Assembly (NCBI RefSeq): GCF_050753385.1
Contig: NZ_JBLZFZ010000007.1
Coordinates: 62,001-126,000, forward strand
DNA from: Pantanalinema rosaneae
Lineage (GTDB): Bacteria; Cyanobacteriota; Cyanobacteriia; Leptolyngbyales; Leptolyngbyaceae
Length of the DNA stretch: 64,000 nt
Direction of reading: 5' to 3'
Positions 53,939-60,566 of the stretch are shown here, one piece after another (within the stretch, counting starts at the first letter, position 1; the number at the start of each line of letters is the position of its first letter). Under the pieces are notes generated by a model, which was given only the letters and a program-made list of their open reading frames with translations, ran no database searches and was not told where the DNA came from. A program made the position numbers and the translations under genes.

Positions 53939-54915
53939 GTACCCGTCGCAAACTGAAAGATGCAATCTCTAGCAGTGAGGAATTAAGCTTCGTTTTTGGG
54001 AAAGCGAACGTTCAAAAGATTACTCAAGCAGCAGAAGCTACTCAAGAACAGCTGGCTGCACATCAGGACATTCTTTGTACATTTACATTCGTTCCTGACG
54101 GCAAACCAGTTCGACACTATTATGATCCAGACGAGTTGCAGCACTGGGCAGTCAATGATATCAAACCAAATGGAATTCGTTCTCCGCTCTGGGTTCGTCC
54201 GCATCCTGAGCAAGCTGGTAAATATGAATTAGTTGCGGGGCTACGGCGGCTGAAAGCTGCAGGTATTATCGGGATTGAATCAGTTCCAGTCAAAATATTC
54301 AATTGGGACGACCGCACGGCATTTCAAGCAGCGATATCTGAGAACGCAAATCGTCGAGACTTTAGTGCCTTAGAAGAGTTAGACAATACATTACGCCTGC
54401 TTGAAATTCAGTTAGGGTACAGCACTGAAGAAGTTGTGAGTTTACTCTATCGTATGAACAACGCGGCTAAAGGGACAACTAACCAAAACGTTTTGGTTAG
54501 CCGCGAAGCAGAACTAGCCCAGCAGATATTTGACTCGTTTGGACGTATTACCTGGCAATCCTTTGTGGCTACTCGGCTGCCCTTATTAAAGAAACCACCA
54601 GAAATTTTAGATGGTATTCGCCAAGGAAAAATTCATTATACAAAAGGAATTCTGATTGCCAGTCTAAAAGATGCAGGCGAACGGCAAGAACTTCTGGAGG
54701 AGGTGATTAGTAAATCGTTAAGCCTCTCAGAAATCAAGCAGCATATTAAAAACCATAGCGATAAGGTAAAGGGCCCTGAACCTCCTAACTTGAGACAACG
54801 GCTCAGTCAGACGGTTCAGCTAGCCAAAAAGGATAAGGCACTCTGGAATGATCCAGATAAAACTCAGCAGTTAGAACGGCTGCTCAGCCAATTAGAAACC
54901 TTGATCAAAAGCTAG
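53935..54915 (+). CDS. parB: ParB-family partition protein 3
   Basis: 326 residues. N-terminal ParB-type fold with LQHWAVNDIKPNGIRSPLWV, KYELVAGLRRLKAAGIIGIE (GERRxRA-like), VPVKIFNWDD and SENANRRDFSALEELDNTLR, then a helix-turn-helix region (LEIQLGYSTEEVVSLLYRMN) and a C-terminal coiled region (LRQRLSQTVQLAKKDKALWN). The gene contains a perfect palindrome (54479-54500) that is probably a partition site. Convergent with DUF1016-3, two bases between the stop codons. Confidence 0.9.
   Translation: MSTRRKLKDAISSSEELSFVFGKANVQKITQAAEATQEQLAAHQDILCTFTFVPDGKPVRHYYDPDELQHWAVNDIKPNGIRSPLWVRPHPEQAGKYELVAGLRRLKAAGIIGIESVPVKIFNWDDRTAFQAAISENANRRDFSALEELDNTLRLLEIQLGYSTEEVVSLLYRMNNAAKGTTNQNVLVSREAELAQQIFDSFGRITWQSFVATRLPLLKKPPEILDGIRQGKIHYTKGILIASLKDAGERQELLEEVISKSLSLSEIKQHIKNHSDKVKGPEPPNLRQRLSQTVQLAKKDKALWNDPDKTQQLERLLSQLETLIKS
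54479..54500. promoter_or_regulatory. Perfect 22-bp palindrome inside parB3
   Basis: CTAACCAAAAC and its complement, the same sequence as the palindrome upstream of parA3 with the centre CG. Location inside the coding region supports a centromere rather than an operator role. Confidence 0.72.
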
Positions 54916-54917
54916 AT

Positions 54918-56201
54918 CTAATCCAATGCTTGACTCAGGCGCCCCTGCTCTTCCCGTAGCCATTGCTTTAATGTTGCTTCCGAAGGAAGAGCAATGAGGT
55001 AACGAGAAACAAACAGTTGATTATCCAGACCAGTGGTAGCATATCGGACAGTTTCGGCATCCCGTTCAGCACAAAGAATTAGTCCAACTGGAGGATTTTC
55101 ATAAGGATACGCAACGTTTTCCCGCAGGTAATTAAGGTAGAAATTCATTTGTCCAGCATAGTCATGCTTAAACTTACCTAGCTTTAGATCGATCGCGATG
55201 AGGCACTGAAGAGCTCGATGGTAAAACAGCAGATCTAGAAAATGATGTTCATTTTCAACTGTCATACGATACTGCCGTTCAACAAAACAGAAGTCTCGAC
55301 CAAGCTCCTGCATGAACTCCTGAAGATGATCGATCAGAGCTTGCTCCAAATCGGTCTCATTATAAACAGGTCGTTCTGCTAGCCCTAAAAATTCGAGGAC
55401 ATAGGGGTCGCGAATCAGATTCTGGGGGCTATCAGTTATCTGCCCCTGCTCCGCTAACGCCAGAACTGCACTTTTATCCTTAGATAATCCAATCCGTTCG
55501 TAAAGCATATTATTTATCTGACGCTTCATCTCCCGGAACGACCAATTACTCTTGACCGTTTCTAGCTCATAAAAAGCTCGTTTAAGACGATCGCTAATGC
55601 GACATAGCTCTAACAAATGTGACCATGACAGAGTGGCAAAGAGCTTTTGGTAATATTTTGCATCCTGCCACTGCAGAGGAGGCTCAGCTAAAGACCGAGC
55701 TTGGAGGGATGGGAATGAAAGAAAACTTACAGGTAAGGCTTCGGCAATATCAATAGATATTGCCGAAGCCTCCAAACTCAATTCACCAGACACTGTCTGG
55801 TGAATTGCCGCAGACTCTATTTCAGTTTCAGTAGTTTCTAAACCCAATTCGCCAGACAGTGTCTGGCGAATTACTGCGGGATCTAGTCTGGCAGCAGTGA
55901 CTAAGTGTGACAGGATAGTGCCCTGAGACAGATGAGCGTACACAAGTGCAAACTGCCTGAAATTTCTTAGGTTACTTACAGCCAAGCCAGAAACACCCTG
56001 CTTTTTCAAGTCCTTTGCTAAGTTTTCGATCAACTGAGTGCCATAGACCGCCCGATCAATACCGTTCTGTTCATACTCAACAATGTAAGCTCCTACTAAC
56101 CAATTGCGAAGAGTAAGTGTTTGATTAATCGCCCGTGCAACAGCGATTTGACTAAAGTGATTGATATGGCTGATTCCAGCTAGAAGGCGACTATATTCCA
56201 C
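54918..56201 (-). CDS. DUF1016 (YhcG-like) PD-(D/E)XK nuclease protein 3
   Basis: 427 residues, longer than the two other copies. DUF1016_N: QTLTLRNWLVGAYIVEYEQN, GTQLIENLAKDLKKQGVSGL and AVSNLRNFRQFALVYAHLSQ. Residues about 110-155 are an insert with two repeats (IRQTLSGELGLE, IHQTVSGELSLE) encoded by palindromic DNA. Then WSHLLELCRISDRLKRAFYE, and the PD-(D/E)XK domain with HHFLDLLFYHRALQCLIAID, LKLGKF and YENPPVGLILCAERDAETV. It belongs to partition module 3 although it is transcribed against parB3. Apparently complete. Confidence 0.93.
   Translation of the reverse strand: MEYSRLLAGISHINHFSQIAVARAINQTLTLRNWLVGAYIVEYEQNGIDRAVYGTQLIENLAKDLKKQGVSGLAVSNLRNFRQFALVYAHLSQGTILSHLVTAARLDPAVIRQTLSGELGLETTETEIESAAIHQTVSGELSLEASAISIDIAEALPVSFLSFPSLQARSLAEPPLQWQDAKYYQKLFATLSWSHLLELCRISDRLKRAFYELETVKSNWSFREMKRQINNMLYERIGLSKDKSAVLALAEQGQITDSPQNLIRDPYVLEFLGLAERPVYNETDLEQALIDHLQEFMQELGRDFCFVERQYRMTVENEHHFLDLLFYHRALQCLIAIDLKLGKFKHDYAGQMNFYLNYLRENVAYPYENPPVGLILCAERDAETVRYATTGLDNQLFVSRYLIALPSEATLKQWLREEQGRLSQALD
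55737..55872. repeat. Three large palindromes inside the DUF1016-3 coding sequence
   Basis: 55737-55770: arms GGCTTCGGCAATATC / GATATTGCCGAAGCC with a 4-bp loop. 55780-55806: arms AATTCACCAGACA around one central base. 55846-55872: arms AATTCGCCAGACA around one central base. All three have perfect arms and keep the reading frame; they encode the QTLSGE-type insert. A weaker relative (GACACTGTC core) lies in DUF1016-1 near 34139-34157. Confidence 0.85.
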
Positions 56202-56268
56202 AGTGATCTAAGTAGTGAGCCTGGATGGAGGCAGTTATAAGTATTTCTCGTGGTTCAGGTAGCGAAAT

Positions 56269-57351
56269 TTAGTTGAATTTTAGCTTTTCAGGGTTAATTT
56301 GAAATTGAATGCTAGGTGTTTTTCTTTTACCAGGTAGCTCTTGAGCACCAAGAATATACTCTTCTTGCCTTAACTCCTCGACTGTGCGCCAGAAGATTTG
56401 GTTATTTCGCGAGGAATTGCTACCGAATAAGTCAAGATTCTTGAATAAATACTGCTTAGATACTGTTAAATACTGACCATCTTGAGGCGAATCCCACTTC
56501 AATCGGCTTGCAAGATAGACCAGCAGTTTTGTCTTATAGTCGTTCTTGGTGTTACTGCCAAGTTTTTGAGTAATATCAACGTCCCCAGCAAATAAGACAT
56601 AATCTCCTGTACGACCAGGTCCTTCAAAAAATTCTAAAGAAACTGTATATGCATCTGCTAACTCATAAGTATAATCAGCAGCCTTCGCTAAATCGAAGTC
56701 TCGTGAGAGGTTTTCTATCTTGTAGCTTCTAATCCGAAGGATACTCTTAATGATAACCTCTGCTCCAATTTTGTTTCCTTCCCTTAAGGACTTAGCTAAA
56801 ACCAGTTCAACTCGATGTAATGCAACCAAGTCACGATTTAATTGGGAGCGAACCTTAGCGTGAAAACTACCTCCTTTAGACCGTGAGTAGCCTAAACTCT
56901 CTAGCAAGTCATTCGAGCGAAACGTAACAACTGGTCCATTGTTCTGCTCAGCTGCAAGCTTATATAGATGCAGCACAATTCCAACCTGCCGGGGGTTGAG
57001 AAAGGTCAGGAGTGCCATAAAAAGGCGTTGAATTTTACGATCCTGAATTTTTTCTAGCCCCTTACCGATACCTTGAGCAGCAAGAGCTGCCAGGTCAAGG
57101 CTGTCGTACTGTTGTTTCAGTTCCTCCCACTCATCAACTGTTAAATCCTCAAGTGGAACCCGCCGTGTAACTGCAACTTCACCAGCATCATCAGCGTCCG
57201 CTTCCACCCGCATCTCTAAGTAATAACCATCACCATCAGAACGCAAGATCGGCAATCTTACATCTGGATTACTGATAGAAGCCGCCGCTCTAGGCAACAC
57301 CATCAGTAGCTGCCCATCTACTGGGAAAGTTAATTCTTTTTTTGCGGCCAT
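56269..57351 (-). CDS. Plasmid replication initiator (Rep3), winged-helix type
   Basis: 360 residues. The central part has MALLTFLNPRQVGIVLHLYK, VTFRSNDLLESLGYSRSKGG and HAKVRSQLNRDLVALHRVEL, and the C-terminal half YKTKLLVYLASRLKWDSPQD, KQYLFKNLDLFGSNSSRNNQ and IFWRTVEELRQEEYIL: two winged-helix-like halves as in iteron-binding initiators. It is read away from the iteron array at 57436-57747, 85 bp upstream of its start. It does not resemble Rep2 or CyRepA1. Family not named with certainty. Confidence 0.75.
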   Translation of the reverse strand: MAAKKELTFPVDGQLLMVLPRAAASISNPDVRLPILRSDGDGYYLEMRVEADADDAGEVAVTRRVPLEDLTVDEWEELKQQYDSLDLAALAAQGIGKGLEKIQDRKIQRLFMALLTFLNPRQVGIVLHLYKLAAEQNNGPVVTFRSNDLLESLGYSRSKGGSFHAKVRSQLNRDLVALHRVELVLAKSLREGNKIGAEVIIKSILRIRSYKIENLSRDFDLAKAADYTYELADAYTVSLEFFEGPGRTGDYVLFAGDVDITQKLGSNTKNDYKTKLLVYLASRLKWDSPQDGQYLTVSKQYLFKNLDLFGSNSSRNNQIFWRTVEELRQEEYILGAQELPGKRKTPSIQFQINPEKLKFN

Positions 57352-57435
57352 GATGTTATTGCGAAAGTAGGCTTTGGACGAATTCTACTAGATAGTTTAG
57401 ATTTTGAGTTTAATCATCAGGACAGTGCCTCTCGC

Positions 57436-57747
57436 TCTATCACTCCCACGTATGTTTTTACGTCTAGTTACTATCACTCCGGCGTATAAATCGTTCTATC
57501 ACTCCAGCGTACAGCATTTCCCTGCTCCATCACTCCGGCGTATAAATCGTTCTATCACTCCAGCGTAAAACCTTTAAAAGTACTCATAGAACAACCCCTT
57601 GTATACAAGCATCTTGGTGCTTTGTTCTATCACTCCAACGTATAGGTTGCTCTATCACTCCAGAGGACGTTCAATTTTTGTTCTATCACTCCGGCGTATG
57701 AATCAATCTATCACTCCAGCGTAAATCTGTTCTATCACTCCAGCGTA
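57436..57747 (+). repeat. Iteron array of 10 units next to rep3, replication origin
   Basis: The 17-bp unit TCTATCACTCCAGCGTA, with small changes, begins near 57436, 57470, 57495, 57526, 57551, 57626, 57651, 57682, 57707 and 57731. All have the same orientation; spacing is mostly 24-31 bp with two larger gaps. Typical of iteron-controlled plasmid origins. Confidence 0.9.
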
Positions 57748-58230
57748 GAGAAGCCGAATGATAATTTTTGGTATGTTTCACAACGAAAATTTGGAGGTTT
57801 AATGGATCGCATCAATGTCTAGCTTTTTGCTCTAGACAGGCTAATACACATTCAAATTCTGTCATTTGGAGGTTGATACATGATGCAGCGGCTCAAAGGT
57901 CGTTGTTCAGATAGTTTTTATTTACAGGTCTTGATTACATTTCCCCAGCGCAAATAGGAAACCGGGATAGAGCCTCGCCAAAGTCTCCATTATCCTGGCT
58001 TCCTTGGTTTAAGTTGAAGAAACTAGCGTTCTCTCAACTCAAATTTTGTGTATCTGCATAATAGCAGCCCTTAGGGATTGTCATACAAGATTGCCAGAGT
58101 TTAAAACTCTGGTTGTTTTTGTTTGGTTTTAAGTTTTGTGTATGGCAACTCTTGGACTGTTAGGTTGCAGTGTTGAGCTATCTGAGCAAGAGGCTACCTA
58201 TACCGGTTCCATTTAGTTAATGGAACTGAT
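57748..58230. other. Leader region of the intact primase-like gene with terminator-like hairpin
   Basis: No gene is seen in these 483 bases. A hairpin CCAGAG-TTTAAAA-CTCTGG at 58094-58112 is followed by a T-rich run (TTGTTTTTGTTTGG), like an intrinsic terminator or attenuator about 120 bp before the gene. A small transcript or antisense RNA ending here is possible but not shown. Confidence 0.5.
58094..58126 (+). terminator. Terminator-like hairpin with T-rich tail
   Basis: Six-base-pair stem CCAGAG/CTCTGG (58094-58112), then TTGTTTTTGTTTGG. The stem could be extended by A-T pairs. It lies upstream of the primase-like gene and may attenuate transcription from the iteron region. Confidence 0.5.
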
Positions 58231-59985
58231 ATGTCTGTTTCACAATCAGCAAAAAACTTTCAATATATTAAGGAGTGGGATGATGAATTCCTCTCACTCT
58301 TTCCTCATCGCTTCGATTACATCTGGGCAGAGCATCCTGAGCCCAATGCAGAGGTGCAGTGGAAAACAGAAAGTCGTCACCCGTTGAGCGATCGCTTGAT
58401 TCGACAGGGTGCATACCTCTATGGCGTTCGCTTCGGGGCAGAAACAAACTACGGTCTCCTAGATATTGATCGCGAAAGTCTCTATCACCCTAACAATGAT
58501 CCACTGGCGATCGCTCGGATCGTGGCAGCTCTAGAACCGCTGGGCCTGGTCAGTTACCTGGTCTGTACCTCTAGCTACAGTGGTGGGCTACATCTCTACC
58601 TTCCCTTCCAACAATCTCAAAGCTCCTGGCAGTTGGCAATCGCCCTAGCCTGTTTGCTCGAAAATGCCGGATTCAAACTCCAACCAGGACACCTCGAAGT
58701 CTTTCCCAACCCAAAGCCCTACCTGCCAGCGGGCAACTTAAGTTTATTCAATGCCCATCGCCTGCCCTTGCAGATTGGCTCCTACCTTTTAGATGAAGCT
58801 TTCCAGCGGATTTGGGGTGACTCCTATACCTTCGTTCAACAATGGCGATTGGCACAACAGCGCAACGACATTGATCAGGTCACCCTTAAACGCATCCTCA
58901 AGCAAGCCAAACGCAAACACTTTGGCATCTCAGGCAAAGCTGAGAAGTTCCTCAACGACTTGAACGCGGAAATTGAGTTGGGCTGGACGGGCTATGGGCA
59001 AACCAATCACCTGTTAGGCCGCATCACCATGCGCGCTTATATCTTTCACCATGTCCTTTCCGGTGGAGAGCCGTTAGCCGGTCAAAATCTAGTTAATGAA
59101 ATTGTGGAGACCGCCACCTCGCTCCCTGGCTACCAGGACTGGTGTCGGCATCAGCATGAGATTGAACACCGGGCCGAAGAATGGGCTCGCTGTATTGAGG
59201 GCAGCCACTACTACCACTTTGGCGATCACAGTAAGAAACAATCACTGATCGCTCAAGATCCCAATCTCATAGAAGCGATCGAGCAATCCCCCTCTTGGAA
59301 CCAGCGGCAATCTGCGGCAACAAGAGATCGGATTCGTCAAGCGATCGCTCACTTATTAGAAACTGGTCAACTCCCTGCCAAACCGACCGCTCGATTTCAG
59401 AGCCTGTTGAAGTATGGCATTGGCGGTGGATCCTTATATCGTCATCGCGACCTCTGGCATCCCAACTATTTTGAGATGGATACAGAGTCGCCTGTGGAAA
59501 ACCCCCCGCACCCCCCAAGCGTCAAAATGGATGGCCAGTTAGAACAGCTAGCGCCATCTAACTGGCACAGTCCTCCAAGCTTATTTCCTAGTAGTGGCGG
59601 TGATAATCCTCCCAGCAAGGGTTCTAGCCCTCTCAGTCCTGTCAGTTCACTGTCCTTAGCTGGTAATTCTGATTCAGCAGCCCAGTCTCCCTTCGAGCAG
59701 CAGGAACTGTTCGACTTCTCAGCCTCGCAAGCCGCCTTCCAAGAAGCCAATCGACTAACTCAGGCTCAGCGTCAGCAAATTAAGGCAGAAGCAGCTGTGC
59801 AACGCCAAATTAACCGTATGCAAGAGTATCTCGATTCGGGGGATCCCATTCTGATGGCAGAAGCCTTAGCCTGGGCTCGTATTAATCCAGGGGTGCTTAA
59901 GCTGACCCCACTTCAGTTGTCCTTACTAACAGAGGAAGTACGTGACCATTCCAGCCATCATCCTGCAGGCGATCGCCTGGGGTGA
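58231..59985 (+). CDS. Putative AEP/PrimPol-like plasmid primase, copy 2 (intact)
   Basis: 584 residues. Candidate catalytic motifs of the archaeo-eukaryotic primase fold: NYGLLDIDRESLYHPNNDPL (hDhD, about residue 75) and SSYSGGLHLYLPF (the SxH-like motif, about residue 115), followed by GHLEVFPNPKPYLPAGNLSL. A helical region follows (HFGISGKAEKFLNDLNAEIE, YGQTNHLLGRITMRAYIFHH), then a Ser/Pro-rich linker (about 435-495) and a helical C-terminus (QRQQIKAEAAVQRQINRMQE). It lies next to an iteron array, as does copy 1. The primase assignment is inference from two motifs; a family name is not known to me. Confidence 0.6.
   Translation: MSVSQSAKNFQYIKEWDDEFLSLFPHRFDYIWAEHPEPNAEVQWKTESRHPLSDRLIRQGAYLYGVRFGAETNYGLLDIDRESLYHPNNDPLAIARIVAALEPLGLVSYLVCTSSYSGGLHLYLPFQQSQSSWQLAIALACLLENAGFKLQPGHLEVFPNPKPYLPAGNLSLFNAHRLPLQIGSYLLDEAFQRIWGDSYTFVQQWRLAQQRNDIDQVTLKRILKQAKRKHFGISGKAEKFLNDLNAEIELGWTGYGQTNHLLGRITMRAYIFHHVLSGGEPLAGQNLVNEIVETATSLPGYQDWCRHQHEIEHRAEEWARCIEGSHYYHFGDHSKKQSLIAQDPNLIEAIEQSPSWNQRQSAATRDRIRQAIAHLLETGQLPAKPTARFQSLLKYGIGGGSLYRHRDLWHPNYFEMDTESPVENPPHPPSVKMDGQLEQLAPSNWHSPPSLFPSSGGDNPPSKGSSPLSPVSSLSLAGNSDSAAQSPFEQQELFDFSASQAAFQEANRLTQAQRQQIKAEAAVQRQINRMQEYLDSGDPILMAEALAWARINPGVLKLTPLQLSLLTEEVRDHSSHHPAGDRLG
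58435..59870 (+). repeat. 1,436-bp direct repeat, copy 2 (partner 44785-46220)
   Basis: No visible difference from 44785-46220 at a constant offset of 13,650 bases; homologous but diverged flanks. Confidence 0.9.
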
Positions 59986-60026
59986 GCTCAACCCGACCCA
60001 AACGGGATTCCAGCTTGCTACCAGTT

Positions 60027-60117
60027 CTTATGTACGTTCTGCCCTTTCTTAGGTACAGAACACGGCATTGCGAATGAGGACTGAAGCTGTACCTAAGAAC
60101 TTAATTTTGTACATAAG
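60027..60117. promoter_or_regulatory. Nested inverted repeats before the DUF6788-like gene
   Basis: Outer arms CTTATGTAC (60027-60035) and GTACATAAG (60109-60117) enclose inner arms CTTAGGTACAG (60048-60058) and CTGTACCTAAG (60087-60097), all perfect. The structure ends five bases before the gene's ATG. The four CTTA(T/G)GTAC half-sites suggest a regulator-binding region or a cruciform. Confidence 0.6.
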
Positions 60118-60122
60118 ATGCT

Positions 60123-60467
60123 ATGCCCAAATCCTCACCCCTCGATCGCCTCCGCCACTCCCTGCACCGTCTCACGCTCCAGCAGGCCAAGCAGCTTTAT
60201 GCGGAACTGGGCACTCTGATTCAGGATCTAGAACAACAAGCTTCAACCTCACCCACACCAGCGGAATCCAGCCGCCGTGATGTGGTGGATACCAGGCACA
60301 TCGGTGACTACCTTTACCAACTGGAGCGGGTACGCTGTGGCAAAGCAGGATGTAAGTGTGCAGGAGCGGATGGAGAGCTGCATGGTCCCTATTGGTATGC
60401 TTACTGGCGAGAGGACGGCAGGCAGAAAAGCCGTTACATCGGCAAGCGCTTTCGGCTGTTGTCCTGA
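60123..60467 (+). CDS. DUF6788-like small protein
   Basis: 114 residues. A helical N-terminus (LHRLTLQQAKQLYAELGTLI) and a C-terminal motif YLYQLERVRCGKAGCKCAGA, HGPYWYAYWREDGRQKSRYI and GKRF, with three cysteines that may bind a metal. The family is frequent on cyanobacterial plasmids next to transposon and replication genes; its function is not known. The gene follows the primase-like gene and the nested inverted repeat; the equivalent position after copy 1 is taken by IS elements. Confidence 0.75.
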   Translation: MPKSSPLDRLRHSLHRLTLQQAKQLYAELGTLIQDLEQQASTSPTPAESSRRDVVDTRHIGDYLYQLERVRCGKAGCKCAGADGELHGPYWYAYWREDGRQKSRYIGKRFRLLS

Positions 60468-60566
60468 ACTAGCCGCTCAACCTGTTGCATCCCAGCACTC
60501 ATCAAACACCAGCCGCCGTCATTGCCAAGTGTATTGTTTCAGAGAACTGCCATGACTGCTGGAACG

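Noticed and set aside
57436..57747. Second repeat array, possible CRISPR
   Set aside because: 17-bp core, short and unequal gaps that are themselves partly repeated, next to an initiator gene: iterons.
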